DNA from: Actinophytocola oryzae | GTDB lineage: Bacteria; Actinomycetota; Actinomycetes; Mycobacteriales; Pseudonocardiaceae | Direction of reading: 5' to 3' | DNA length: 64,000 nt | Assembly (NCBI RefSeq): GCF_004364325.1 | Contig: NZ_SOCP01000003.1 | Location: 496,001 to 560,000 of the forward strand | In this document: in pieces, positions 1 to 8,924 of the stretch | Position numbering within the stretch: the stretch's first letter is position 1 | How the letters are laid out: each line of letters begins with the position of its first letter | Program-made: the position numbers and the translations under genes | The notes under the pieces: generated by a model | Seen by the model: only the letters and a program-made list of their open reading frames with translations | Told to the model about the DNA's origin: nothing | Database searches by the model: none

Positions 1-804
1 GGTGCCCGTGCCGTTGATCATGATCATGCCGGACACCGGTTTCTCGCTGGCCGGCGCCAGGAACTCGACCATGTCGGCGAGTCCGTTGGGGTAGTGGAAG
101 ATCTCCTCGTCGATGGCGCCTTCGAGCGTGTTGCGCAACACGTAGGTGACACCCGGCACGAGGAACGCCGTATGACGCAGCTTGGCCCGCACGGCCTCGA
201 CGTCCAGGGTCGCGTTGTTCTCGAAGTACCTGGCGTCGTACCAGTAGCGGATGGAGGTGCCGCTCGGCTCGCCGCGCTTCATCCGGCGCACCACGTTGAG
301 GCCGGAGCGCTTGGTGAACTTCGCCTTGGGTCCGCTGTCGGCGAACTCGCCCGGCACGCCGTGCGCGAACGACATCTGGTGGACCTTGCCGTCCTGCTTG
401 ACGGTGACGTCGAAGCGGTGCGACAGCGCGTTGACCGCCGACGCGCCGACGCCGTGCAGGCCGCCGGAGGTCTTGTAGCCCGAGCCGCCGAACTTGCCGC
501 CCGCGTGGAGGCGCGTCAACACCAGCTCGACCCCGGACAGGCCGGACTTCGTGTGCACCCCCGTGGGGATGCCGCGTCCGTCGTCGTCGACCTGGACGCT
601 GCTGTCCGCGTGCAGCGTCACGACGACGCGGGTCGCGTGGCCCGCGATGCCCTCGTCGGTCGAGTTGTCGACGACCTCGTTGAACAGGTGGTTGATGCCT
701 CGGCTGTCCGTCGAGCCGATGTACATCCCCGGACGTTTCCGCACCGCCTCGAGGCCCTCGAGGTGGGTCAGATCGTCGGCGCCGTAAAAGGTTCCCGCAG
801 TCAC
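1..804 (-). CDS. Type IIA DNA topoisomerase subunit B (ParE/GyrB-like), N-terminal part
   Basis: This is the first ~268 residues of the ATPase subunit of a type IIA topoisomerase; the rest lies left of the window. The GHKL ATPase motifs are visible in order: NEVVDNSTDEG (motif I), VDDDGRGIP (motif II) and TSGGLHGVGASAVNALS (motif III), after the typical RKRPGMYIG opening. I chose the GTG at 804 because GGGAGA lies just upstream and the peptide VTAGTFYGADDL leads straight into the conserved opening. It would pair with a subunit A to relax or decatenate DNA in an ATP-driven cycle. Whether it is gyrase or topoisomerase IV cannot be settled from this part; no gyrA, recF or dnaN is beside it, which favours the second (ParE-like) copy many actinomycetes carry. 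Confidence 0.9.
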   Translation of the reverse strand, partial: MTAGTFYGADDLTHLEGLEAVRKRPGMYIGSTDSRGINHLFNEVVDNSTDEGIAGHATRVVVTLHADSSVQVDDDGRGIPTGVHTKSGLSGVELVLTRLHAGGKFGGSGYKTSGGLHGVGASAVNALSHRFDVTVKQDGKVHQMSFAHGVPGEFADSGPKAKFTKRSGLNVVRRMKRGEPSGTSIRYWYDARYFENNATLDVEAVRAKLRHTAFLVPGVTYVLRNTLEGAIDEEIFHYPNGLADMVEFLAPASEKPVSGMIMINGTGT

Positions 805-1602
805 TTCTGGTCGTCTCCCGATTCATGGCGCGCCCGTGCTCAGGCGGCCACCACCGTAGAGAGCCTATCCGCTACCCCTGACAACCCCCGGCATTCGCTC
901 CCCAAGAACCCGATGCCGCAGGTCCGACCAACTTCCCGCGAGGTGGGCGGTGATGTTCTGTAGCGGGGCGTCCGCGAACTCTCCTGCCTGGTCATGGCCG
1001 TGCCGCCCGCCCCGACACCCCGTCGGTCGCGGTCGACAGCGGCCCCAGCATACCCGCGAACGATCCGGTTACGACGACGTCTCCTCGATCACAGCGCCGC
1101 GCCGGACCGCGAATGTCCGTCCACTGTGGCTGGCCACCACACGATCAGGTGAGCCCGTTTGGCCCTCCCGGCCTCCGACTGTATGGTGAACACATGTTCG
1201 TTTCAACGCATCCCGGACCATGTCCCGACAACCTGCACGCATCCGCCACCGCGACTGGTGGGGTTGCGGATGTCCTTGCTGCCCAACCATTTCCCGACGA
1301 CTCGGACACCAGACGACCTGGACGCACCCCTGAGTCACCTCCCTGACCTCGCGAGTGACATCGCGGCCTTTCGCGCGGCACCCGTCTGCCCTCGGCACGA
1401 CCGTCGGTGGCGGCCGACCGGCCTGGGCTCGCGGGGCCACGGACGCAGATCCAGTGCGGGCCCCCGGCTGATCTGCGTGGTGCGTTCGGCATGTCGCACC
1501 CCGGTGCGGCGGCGGTCGCGGTTCAGCGGTTCCCGCACGAACTCGACCGTCGACCGCGGCCTTCGGCGAGGCCTCGGGCGGCGACGGGATGGGGGAACCT
1601 CG
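805..1602. other. Gene-poor stretch with no supported coding sequence
   Basis: Nearly 800 bases between the topoisomerase and monooxygenase genes. All open frames here translate to low-complexity Arg/Pro/Gly-rich sequence without recognisable motifs. The only structured element I see is a promoter-like pair with an SOS-like palindrome near 1159-1200, listed separately. No tRNA cloverleaf was recognised by eye. Confidence 0.5.
1159..1200 (+). promoter_or_regulatory. Promoter-like site with SOS/LexA-like palindrome
   Basis: TTGGCC (1159-1164), a 17-base spacer and TATGGT (1182-1187) resemble -35/-10 boxes. They run directly into TGAACACATGTTCG (1187-1200), one base off the actinobacterial SOS core CGAAC-N4-GTTCG. 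An ATG at 1194 sits inside the palindrome, as at dinB in this window, and opens a 50-codon frame (to 1346) without recognisable homology. This may be the live promoter of a decayed DNA-damage gene, or chance. Confidence 0.35.
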
Positions 1603-3090
1603 TCAGGCCGGTTGGTGGTTCGTGCCCTCGCGGGCGGTTTCCGGCACCCGGTCGAAGCGGACCTCGTCGTCCACCGGGCCTCGGCGGAGCATCAGGACGT
1701 CCTTCGGGTAGTTCTGATGCAGGCGCCACGGGGCGGCGGAGCCCTGTTTCGGCAGGGTGTCCAGGCTGCGCAGGACGTAGCCCGACATGAGGTTGATGAT
1801 CGGCTCCGTGTCGGTGCCCGGGTCGGCGGGTACCGGGGTCACCACCTGGTAGCCGTGGGCCGCCATGTGGTTGAGCAGTCTGCAGACGTAGGTCGCCACC
1901 AGGTCGGCCTTGAGGGTCCAGGAGGCATTCGTGTAGCCGATGGTCAGGGCGAAGTTGGGGACGCCGGAGAGCATCATTCCCTTGTACGCCAGCGTGTCGC
2001 CGAGGGCGATCGCGGTGCCGTCCACCGTGAGGGTCATGCCGCCCACGGCCTGGACGTTCAGGCCCGTGGCCGTGACCACGAGGTCGGCGTCGACCTGCTC
2101 GCCGGTCGTCATGCGCAGGCCGGCGGGGGTGAAGCGGTCGATCTCGCCCGTCACGATGGTCGCCCGGCCCTTGCGGAGCGCGGTGAACAGGTCGCCGTCG
2201 GGGACGAAGCACATCCTCTGGTCCCAGGGGGCGTACTTGGGGGCGAAGTGGGTGTCGACGTCGTAGCCCGCCGGGGTCTGGCTCAGGACTCCCTTGCGTA
2301 TCAGGGTTCTCATGAGCCTGGGTGCGTGTCGGGAGAGCTGGTACGCGAGCATCTGGGTCAGGACGTTCTTCCACCGCAGTGCCGGGTAGAGAACCCTGTC
2401 CGGGACTCGGCCCTGGAGCTTCTCGGCGAGGATGTCCTTGCCCGGCAACGTCATCACGTAGCTGGGTGAGCGCTGGACCATGGTCACGTGCGCGGCGGTG
2501 TCGGCCATGGCCGGAACCAGGGTTACGGCCGTCGCGCCGCTGCCGATCACTGCTATGCGCTTGTCGGTGTAGTCGAGGTCGGCGGGCCAGTGCTGGGGGT
2601 GCACGACCTGGCCCTCGAAGTCCTCCGCGCCGGGGATCGTGGGTGTGTAGCCCTTGTCGTAGCGGTAGTAACCGGAGCAGACATACAGGAAGGAGCATGT
2701 CAGGGTCACGACCGAGGCGGTGTCGGTGCGGTTCGCGGTCACCGTCCACCTGGCGTCCGAGCTGGACCAGGACGCCGTGGTCACCGTGTGGTGAAAGCGG
2801 ATTCGGCGATCCACGTCGTACTTCCGCGACGTGCGGCGGACGTACTCGCGGATCGACGTGCCGTCGGCGATCGCCTTCGGGTCCGTCCACGGGTTGAACT
2901 GGTAGCCGAGGGTGAACATGTCCGAGTCGGAGCGGACGCCCGGGTAGCGGAACAGGTCCCAGGTGCCGCCTATGGCGTCTCTCGCCTCCAGGATCGTGAA
3001 CGTCCTGTCCGGGCATTGGGTTCGCAGGTGACACGCGGCGCCGATACCGGAGAGGCCGGCGCCCACGATCAGCACATCCACGTGCTCCAT
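1603..3090 (-). CDS. Flavin-containing (Baeyer-Villiger) monooxygenase, EthA-like
   Basis: A 495-residue FAD/NADPH monooxygenase. It has an N-terminal FAD-binding GAGLSG (residues 10-15), the GGTWDLFRYPGVRSDSDM signature, the Baeyer-Villiger fingerprint FEGQVVHPQHWP (158-169) and a second dinucleotide motif GSGATA (183-188). Length and sequence track closely with mycobacterial EthA (about 489 residues), including GYTNASWTLKADLV near the C-terminus. Family members insert oxygen next to a ketone carbonyl and, in EthA, S-oxidise thioamides such as ethionamide; the natural substrate here is unknown. The gene is divergent from a TetR regulator with a perfect palindrome between them, the arrangement of ethA-ethR. 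Confidence 0.9.
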   Translation of the reverse strand: MEHVDVLIVGAGLSGIGAACHLRTQCPDRTFTILEARDAIGGTWDLFRYPGVRSDSDMFTLGYQFNPWTDPKAIADGTSIREYVRRTSRKYDVDRRIRFHHTVTTASWSSSDARWTVTANRTDTASVVTLTCSFLYVCSGYYRYDKGYTPTIPGAEDFEGQVVHPQHWPADLDYTDKRIAVIGSGATAVTLVPAMADTAAHVTMVQRSPSYVMTLPGKDILAEKLQGRVPDRVLYPALRWKNVLTQMLAYQLSRHAPRLMRTLIRKGVLSQTPAGYDVDTHFAPKYAPWDQRMCFVPDGDLFTALRKGRATIVTGEIDRFTPAGLRMTTGEQVDADLVVTATGLNVQAVGGMTLTVDGTAIALGDTLAYKGMMLSGVPNFALTIGYTNASWTLKADLVATYVCRLLNHMAAHGYQVVTPVPADPGTDTEPIINLMSGYVLRSLDTLPKQGSAAPWRLHQNYPKDVLMLRRGPVDDEVRFDRVPETAREGTNHQPA

Positions 3091-3128
3091 GGTCGTGCAC
3101 GTTACCTGGCGGTACCGGATTGACGGTC

Positions 3129-3149
3129 AAAGCTAAGTACATTAGCTTT
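3129..3149. promoter_or_regulatory. Operator palindrome between monooxygenase and TetR genes
   Basis: Perfect inverted repeat AAAGCTAA-gtaca-TTAGCTTT (8-base arms, 5-base spacer) in the 81-base divergent intergenic region. It is unusually AT-rich for this genome. Size and position fit a TetR dimer site that would repress both flanking genes. It also argues against the upstream start at 3148 for the regulator. Confidence 0.7.
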
Positions 3150-3171
3150 GTGGCTATGCAAGGTAGCCGAC

Positions 3172-3729
3172 ATGCCTAGGGCGGGGCTCTCCACCGCCGC
3201 CGTCGTCGACGCGGCGCTGGCCGTGGTGGACGAGCACGGGGAGGGGGCGCTCACGCTCGCCGCCGTCGCGCAACGGACTGGAGTGGCCACCCCCTCGCTC
3301 TACAAGCACGTCGCCGGCCTCGGGGAGCTGCGCACGCTGCTGGGTGCCCGCGTGATCGAGGACATGGCCGAGCGCTTCACCGACGCCGTCCTCGGCCGCG
3401 GCGGGGACGACGCGGTCACCGCGCTCATGCACGCCTACCGCGCCTACGTCAGGGAACACCCGGCGCGGTACGCCGCGATGCCGCTCGACCCGCTGCACGA
3501 CCCGGCGCTCGCACCCGCCGGGACCAAGCTCCTCGAGGTCGTGCTGGGTGCCCTGCGTGCCTACGACCTCGACCCCTCCGCCGCCGTCCACGCCACCCGC
3601 TGTCTGCGTGCCGTCGCGCACGGGTTCGCCTCGCTCGAGGCAGGCGGTGGGTTCGGTCTGCCGGAGGACCTCGACCACACCTACGACCAGCTGATCGCCG
3701 CCGTCATCGACGGCGTGCTCCGTGACTGA
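3172..3729 (+). CDS. TetR/AcrR family transcriptional regulator
   Basis: A 185-residue repressor-type protein with a TetR helix-turn-helix in the first ~55 residues (LTLAAVAQRTGVATPSLYKHV) and a helical ligand/dimerisation C-terminus of the TetR_C type. The ATG at 3172 has AAGG eight bases upstream. The in-frame GTG at 3148 lies inside the operator palindrome and has no ribosome site, so it was rejected. It probably represses itself and the divergent EthA-like monooxygenase, releasing on a hydrophobic ligand; that is inferred from layout. A membrane protein follows after 10 bases, so the regulator may be the first gene of a two-gene transcript. Confidence 0.88.
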   Translation: MPRAGLSTAAVVDAALAVVDEHGEGALTLAAVAQRTGVATPSLYKHVAGLGELRTLLGARVIEDMAERFTDAVLGRGGDDAVTALMHAYRAYVREHPARYAAMPLDPLHDPALAPAGTKLLEVVLGALRAYDLDPSAAVHATRCLRAVAHGFASLEAGGGFGLPEDLDHTYDQLIAAVIDGVLRD

Positions 3730-3739
3730 AGGGGATCCC

Positions 3740-4351
3740 ATGTACCGCAACGCCCTCGGCCTCGCCGGGGTGCTCTTCCTGCTCTACCCCGTCCTGCGGC
3801 CCTGGACCGACGAGACCACGACCTCGGGCGCGCACGAGGCCATGAGCTCCAACCTCTGGGTCGTCGCGCACTTCGCCGCCATGATCGGGTTCGTGTTGGT
3901 GCCTCTGGCCCTGCTCGGCTTACGCGACGCGATCGGGCTGACCCCCGTCGCCGTCATGTGGGTCGGGGCCGGCCTCACGCTGCCCTACTACGGCGCCGAG
4001 GACTTCGGCCTCCACGCGGCGGCCACCAACGGCACCAACCTGCTCGACGTCGTGGACGCCACGCGCTACAACCCCGTCGCCATCACGATCTTCGGGGTCG
4101 GCCTGGTGATGCTCGCGGTCGGCGCGGTACTCGTCGCGATCCCGCTGTGGCGGGCGGGCGCGGCCAACAAGTACGCGGCGGTCGTCTTCGCCGCCGGGTT
4201 CGTCCTGTTCCTGCCGCAGTTCTTCGCGCCGGAGCCGGTCAGGATCGCGCACGGCGTGCTGGTGCTGGTCGGGCTCGTCTGGCTGGCACTCACGACGTCC
4301 CCGCCGGTCAGGACGCCGCACGCCCGGTTACGCAGCCAGAGCGCCGCGTAG
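3740..4351 (+). CDS. Integral membrane protein, function unknown
   Basis: A 203-residue protein with about six hydrophobic segments (for example LGLAGVLFLLYPVL, LWVVAHFAAMIGFVLVPLAL and ITIFGVGLVMLAVGAVLVAI) and a basic C-terminal tail. I recognise no catalytic motif. The ATG at 3740 is preceded by AAGGGG; an in-frame GTG at 3722 overlaps the TetR gene but lacks a ribosome site. Its position 10 bases after the TetR gene suggests co-transcription and perhaps a shared drug or stress role. The last 24 bases overlap, tail to tail, the nurA-like gene; one of its two TTA leucine codons (4328-4330) is the complement of that gene's stop codon. Confidence 0.75.
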   Translation: MYRNALGLAGVLFLLYPVLRPWTDETTTSGAHEAMSSNLWVVAHFAAMIGFVLVPLALLGLRDAIGLTPVAVMWVGAGLTLPYYGAEDFGLHAAATNGTNLLDVVDATRYNPVAITIFGVGLVMLAVGAVLVAIPLWRAGAANKYAAVVFAAGFVLFLPQFFAPEPVRIAHGVLVLVGLVWLALTTSPPVRTPHARLRSQSAA

Positions 4352-5278
4352 CGAGCGGTACAGCAGCGCGGCATCGCCCAGGCGGTGCCGCAGCTGCCGT
4401 TCCAGGCCGCCGATCGGGACGAGGTTCTGTGGTGCGCGTGGGTCCTTGTGCGGCGACGACGCCAGCGGCGGCAGCACGTGGGCGGTCACGTCGGCCAGCG
4501 CGACGGCGTCCTCGGGCCGCAGCTCGGCCGAGCACTCCAGCCGGACCGTCGCCGACCAGGGCGCCCGCGACTCGCCGGACGGCAGCTTCAGGTACCAGGA
4601 CAGCCGCTCCCACGACGTGCCCATCTTGAACACCGGGCTCCGCTGTCCCGCCGTGAGCGACGCCACCACCGCCGCCTGCTCGGCCTGCAGGTACGACTTC
4701 TGGTGCGTCTTCACGTACCCGACCGTGCGGTCCAGGTGCGTGCGGCCACGCAGCGGCCCGTCCACCACCAGCAGGTCGTCCTCGACGTTGGACTTCTGCC
4801 GCCACTCGTTGGCCAGCTCGACCTCCAGCGCCGCCAGCCTGCCCGTCACGCCGAGCGTCAGCTTGTCCAGGCCACCGGACGTGCGGTGGAACCGGTATCG
4901 GGCGTGCCGGGTCTCGATGTCCACACCGTCCTCGGCGAACACGCCCCGGTCGACCCGCCAGTCGATGATCTGGGCGACGCCGTCGCAGCGGACGAGCCCG
5001 GCCGCGAGGGACGCGATCACCCCTGGCAGCGGCTCCGGCCCGTCCCCGTGCTTCCACACCCTGGCGTCGATGCGCTGGACGCCGTCGAGGAACAGCACCG
5101 AGCCGGGCACCGGCCCGTCGGCGGGCGTGACCGGCCGCCACGACGAGGCGGGCATCTCCACGTCCAGTTCGAGGCGGGCGGACGACTCGCGGCCGTCCAG
5201 CTCGTCGCCGCGTGCCACGCCGTAGCCGGGGTCCCACGGGTCGACGGTGTAGGTCGTCGGGTTGAGCAGTCCGGTCAC
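4328..5278 (-). CDS. nurA: NurA-like 5'-3' nuclease
   Basis: A 316-residue NurA-domain protein. The acidic motif SVLFLDGVQRID (Asp65) matches the family's opening DG motif, VVDGPL (Asp173) supplies a second conserved Asp, and GYVKTHQ (187-193) is a typical bacterial NurA segment. NurA is a Mn-dependent 5'-3' exonuclease that pairs with the hexameric HerA translocase to resect DNA ends alongside Mre11-Rad50 (SbcD-SbcC). It is the last gene of herA-sbcD-sbcC-nurA, all on the minus strand, starting 10 bases after the sbcC stop from a GTG with AGGTG upstream. The functional link to HerA is inferred from family and operon; enzymatic activity is not demonstrated by sequence alone. Confidence 0.8.
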   Translation of the reverse strand: MTGLLNPTTYTVDPWDPGYGVARGDELDGRESSARLELDVEMPASSWRPVTPADGPVPGSVLFLDGVQRIDARVWKHGDGPEPLPGVIASLAAGLVRCDGVAQIIDWRVDRGVFAEDGVDIETRHARYRFHRTSGGLDKLTLGVTGRLAALEVELANEWRQKSNVEDDLLVVDGPLRGRTHLDRTVGYVKTHQKSYLQAEQAAVVASLTAGQRSPVFKMGTSWERLSWYLKLPSGESRAPWSATVRLECSAELRPEDAVALADVTAHVLPPLASSPHKDPRAPQNLVPIGGLERQLRHRLGDAALLYRSLRGALAA

Positions 5279-5288
5279 CGTTGCACCA

Positions 5289-7724
5289 TCACACCTCGAC
5301 CCGCCGCAGTCGCGACGACGCGCCGTCGCGGGTCACGGCGAACTGCACCGGGACCCGTTCCGCCAGGGCGGGCACGTGGGTGACGATGCCGACCATCCGC
5401 TCGGTTTCGGACGCCAGACGCTCCAGAGTGGCCGCCACGGTGTCCAGCGTGGACTCGTCGAGCGTGCCGAAGCCCTCGTCGAGGAACATCGAGTTCAGGT
5501 CCCGTTTGCCACCCGACAGGCCGACGACCTGGTGTGACAGTGCGAGCGCCAACGCCAGCGACGCCTGGAACGTCTCCCCGCCGGACAGCGTGTTCACCGG
5601 CCGGATGGTCCCCGCGTCGTTGTGGTCCAGCACGACGAGGTCGTTGCGGGTGTCGCGGAGCAGCTCGTACTGCCCGCCGGAGAGCTGCATCAGGATCTCC
5701 GAGGCCTCGGTCACCAGCGACTCGAGTGCCTCCGCGCACAGCCACGCCTCGAACCCGTTGGACTTCAGCAGGTTGCCGAGCATCCGCGCGACCTGCTCCT
5801 CCTCCCGGCACGCGGCCACCTCGACCGCCAGCGCCGCCGACCGGGAACGCTTCTCCGTCAGGTCGGCGAGGTCGCGCCTGGCGTCGGCCAGCGACGACGC
5901 CAGCACGACGTCCGCCTTGTCCTTGGGCCCCAGCGTCACGTCGTGGGACGCGAGCAGCGCCGCCAGCTCGGCGCGGGCGGTCGTGCCCTGCGAGGCGAGG
6001 GCGTCGAGGGCCTGCTGCTGCTCGCCGAGCGCGGCGTCGAGCGTGACGCGCTGCGCGGTCGCCCAGTCGAGCAGCGACTGCCAGCCCGCGGCGAGGTCAC
6101 CGCCGTCGACCTGCGGGACGCCGAGCGCGACGAACCGGTCGCGGTTGTCCCGCAGCACCGTCCAGGCGCGCTTCTCCTCGTCCGCCAGCTCGGCGCGGTC
6201 CCGCTGGGCCCGCTCGATGGCGGTCCTCGCCATCCTGGCGGCGGTCCTGGCCTTGTCGGCCGCGGTGTCGGCGGCCTCGCGCCGGGCCAGTGCGGCGTCG
6301 ACCTCGGCGGCCTGCGGCGCGTCACGCAGCTCGGCGGCCAGCTCCTCGGCCTGCTTCTCCGCGCTCACGACGTCCGCACGGGCTGCCGCCGCGGCCTTGC
6401 TGGCCTCGGAGTGAGCCTTGCGCAACGTCGTGACCTGCGTCTTCGCCGCCTTGACCGCCGCTCGGGCCTCGTCGAGGTCGGCGGGCACGGCGTGGTGGGG
6501 CAGGTCGTGGACCTGCTGGCGGCACACCGGGCACGGCTCGCCCTCGACCAGGTCGGTGGCCAGGGCGACCGCGCGGTGCGCCCGGTCGGCGTCGGTCTGG
6601 GCGGTCTCCGCAGCGGCGAGCGCCTCCTCCGCGGCAGTGAACTCCGCGGCGGCCTTCTCCTCGGCGGTCGACGCGGACCCGGCAGTCGACCGGAGGCGTT
6701 CGAGCCGGTCGACGGCCGTCGCGGAGCGGGTGTGCGCGTCGCGCCAACGGGTCAGCACGGCGTGTTCCGGCAGGTCGGCATGGGCGGCTTCGGCCTCGGC
6801 CTCCGCCTTCTCGGCCCGCGTGCGTGCCTCGACGCGCTGCTGGATCTCCTCGTCCGCGACGGTCAGGCGAGTGGACAGGTCCGTCACGTCGGCGGGCTTG
6901 CGCAGGGACGACAGGTCGGTGAGCTGGGCCTTGACCGTGTCCGCCTCGGCGCGGGCGGTGGACCACTGGTCGCGGATGTCGGCCATCTTCTCGACGGCCT
7001 CGTCCACGGCGGGCACCAACGCGTCCAGCGCGTCGACCCGCTTCGCGGCGGCGGCGACCACCTCGTCGGTGACCGTGCCGAGGTCGTTGAGCTGCTTCTC
7101 GGTCATCGTCAGCTTGTTCGCGGCGACCTTGGCCCGCTCACGTGCCCGCTGGCCGACGTCCTCGTACACCGCGTACGCCAGCAGCTGGATCAGCAGGTCC
7201 TGCCGGTCACCGGGCTTGGCCTGCAGGAACTCGGCGAACCGGCCCTGCGGCAGCACCACGCACTGGGTGAACTGGTCGTACCCGATGCCCAGCAGCTCGG
7301 ACACCGCGCCGGTGACCTTGTCGCCCTCGGCACGGGACTCGGCGACGGCCTCGAGGATCTTGGTGAGGTCGGCGTCCGGCGGCACCGAGGCGTCGAGCCG
7401 GTCCAGACGCGCCTCCTTGGTCTGCACGGCGCCCTGGGCGGTCCGGCGCAGCAGCCGCACGGCCGCGTACCGTCCACCCGCGGCCTCGAACACCAGGCAC
7501 ACCCTGCCCTCGTTGACCGAGGGCGCGAGCGCGTTGCGGATGGCGTCCTTCTTGCCCCACCGCGGAACCGTGCCGTACAGGGCGAAACACAGCGCGTCGA
7601 TCACCGTGGACTTGCCGGCACCCGTCGGCCCGGTGAGCACGAAGAAGTCGACGTCGTGCAGCTCGACGTCGGTTCGCTCGCGGTAGCTGCCGAACCCCTC
7701 GAACATCAGGCGAAGCGGACGCAT
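5289..7724 (-). CDS. sbcC: SbcC, SMC-type ATPase of the SbcCD nuclease complex
   Basis: An 811-residue Rad50/SbcC protein: Walker A GPTGAGKST (32-40), the conserved QCVVLPQGRFAEFL loop near 154-167, long Ala/Glu/Arg-rich coiled-coil arms, a zinc-hook CPVC at 398-401, and a C-terminal head with signature LSGGE and Walker B FLDEGFGTLDE. The arms are shorter than in Escherichia coli SbcC (about 1,050 residues), as is common in actinomycetes. With SbcD it opens hairpins and blocked DNA ends in an ATP-dependent way. The ATG at 7724 overlaps the sbcD stop (TGATG), so the two are translationally coupled. Confidence 0.95.
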   Translation of the reverse strand: MRPLRLMFEGFGSYRERTDVELHDVDFFVLTGPTGAGKSTVIDALCFALYGTVPRWGKKDAIRNALAPSVNEGRVCLVFEAAGGRYAAVRLLRRTAQGAVQTKEARLDRLDASVPPDADLTKILEAVAESRAEGDKVTGAVSELLGIGYDQFTQCVVLPQGRFAEFLQAKPGDRQDLLIQLLAYAVYEDVGQRARERAKVAANKLTMTEKQLNDLGTVTDEVVAAAAKRVDALDALVPAVDEAVEKMADIRDQWSTARAEADTVKAQLTDLSSLRKPADVTDLSTRLTVADEEIQQRVEARTRAEKAEAEAEAAHADLPEHAVLTRWRDAHTRSATAVDRLERLRSTAGSASTAEEKAAAEFTAAEEALAAAETAQTDADRAHRAVALATDLVEGEPCPVCRQQVHDLPHHAVPADLDEARAAVKAAKTQVTTLRKAHSEASKAAAAARADVVSAEKQAEELAAELRDAPQAAEVDAALARREAADTAADKARTAARMARTAIERAQRDRAELADEEKRAWTVLRDNRDRFVALGVPQVDGGDLAAGWQSLLDWATAQRVTLDAALGEQQQALDALASQGTTARAELAALLASHDVTLGPKDKADVVLASSLADARRDLADLTEKRSRSAALAVEVAACREEEQVARMLGNLLKSNGFEAWLCAEALESLVTEASEILMQLSGGQYELLRDTRNDLVVLDHNDAGTIRPVNTLSGGETFQASLALALALSHQVVGLSGGKRDLNSMFLDEGFGTLDESTLDTVAATLERLASETERMVGIVTHVPALAERVPVQFAVTRDGASSRLRRVEV

Positions 7725-8881
7725 CAGCGGCTCCCTGTCGAGTCTTCGAGCAGCTCGGAGAACATCGCGGCCAGGCGCGGGTCGTCGATCTCCCTCTCCG
7801 ACAGGAAGTCCGCGAACAGGTCGGCGGGGGTGCGCCCGATCCGCGACTTCACCTCACCGGCGTGCGCCTTGGCCAGGAAGTCCTCGTGGATCTTCACGTC
7901 GAGGGTGTTCGGCAGCTTCTCGCGGACCATGTCGGCGAGCCCGGCGCTGGCCTTCTGCTTGAGGATCACCCGCAGGAACGCGTCCCCGGCCTCCTCGCCC
8001 GCGGCGATGACCTCGTCGAGCGTGCCCCGCAGCGTGGTCAGCCGCCGGCCACCGGTGAGGGGCACCGGGCGGATCGTGGCGCGGCTGTCGGGGGTCGCGT
8101 GGACGATCACCGCCATCGACTCGTTGTCCTCCTCACCGAAGTCGAGTGCGATGGGCGAGCCCGAGTAGGCGATGGGGCAGGGGCCGTCGATCTGCTGGTA
8201 GCGGTGGAGGTGGCCGAGTGCGGCGTAGTGCGTGCTGACGGGGAAGGTGTCCGGCGGCACCTCGTAACCCAGGAGCGACTGCACCTCGCGTTCCCCACCA
8301 CCCCACCGGCCGCCGAGCAGGGTCGCGTGGGTGGTGACGAGGTTGACCGTGTCGCCGGTGAAGCCGTCGCACAGCATGCCGATGATCGACCGCATGCGGT
8401 TGGCGTAGTCCTGGTTGTGCTGCGACGGCGCGTGGAGCAGCACCTCCGCGGCACGCACGGCGACCCGGTGGGACAGGAACGGCAGCGCGGCGACGACCGC
8501 CCGCTCCCCCGACCTCGTGTCGAGGGTGAGGGTGCCGCCCCGGTCGGGCCGCTGGGGGGTGCCGATCACGTGCAGCCCCAGCTCGCCGAGCACCGGCCGG
8601 TAGACGTCCTGCACCAGGCGGGAGTTGTCGTGGTTGCCAGCCAGCACGACGACGTGGCGCCCCTCGGCACGCAGCGCCATGAGCGTCTGCATGACCAGGC
8701 CCTGCGCCTGCGGGCCCGGTGCGGTCGTCTCGAACAGGTCGCCCGCCACGATGACCAGGTCGACGTCCTCGTCGTTCGCGAGCCGCACCAGGTCGCGGAG
8801 CACGAGCCGCTGTTCGTCGATGCGTGGCTGGTTCTTCAGCACCTTGCCGACGTGCCAGTCGGCTGTGTGCAGGATCTTCAC
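7724..8881 (-). CDS. sbcD: SbcD, nuclease subunit of SbcCD
   Basis: A 385-residue calcineurin-like phosphoesterase of the Mre11/SbcD type. The metal-binding motifs are intact: DWHVG (8-12), GDLF (47-50), GNHD (82-85), a His in TTHATLLGGRW and GHLHR near residue 220. It provides Mn-dependent endo- and 3'-5' exonuclease activity, clamped on DNA by SbcC. It starts from GTG 43 bases after herA and overlaps sbcC, placing it in the middle of the end-processing operon. The C-terminal ~100 residues are the capping/SbcC-contact region. Confidence 0.95.
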   Translation of the reverse strand: MKILHTADWHVGKVLKNQPRIDEQRLVLRDLVRLANDEDVDLVIVAGDLFETTAPGPQAQGLVMQTLMALRAEGRHVVVLAGNHDNSRLVQDVYRPVLGELGLHVIGTPQRPDRGGTLTLDTRSGERAVVAALPFLSHRVAVRAAEVLLHAPSQHNQDYANRMRSIIGMLCDGFTGDTVNLVTTHATLLGGRWGGGEREVQSLLGYEVPPDTFPVSTHYAALGHLHRYQQIDGPCPIAYSGSPIALDFGEEDNESMAVIVHATPDSRATIRPVPLTGGRRLTTLRGTLDEVIAAGEEAGDAFLRVILKQKASAGLADMVREKLPNTLDVKIHEDFLAKAHAGEVKSRIGRTPADLFADFLSEREIDDPRLAAMFSELLEDSTGSR

Positions 8882-8924
8882 GCCTTACCCCTCACTGCGA
8901 CACGGTTCGCTCCGCAAGCTCCGC

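Noticed and set aside
1159..2469. 436-codon open frame running antisense into the monooxygenase gene
   Set aside because: No recognisable motifs, and it overlaps more than half of an obvious EthA-like gene.
5622..8168. 848-codon open frame antisense to sbcC/sbcD
   Set aside because: Low-complexity, motif-free translation; sbcC and sbcD on the other strand carry all family motifs.
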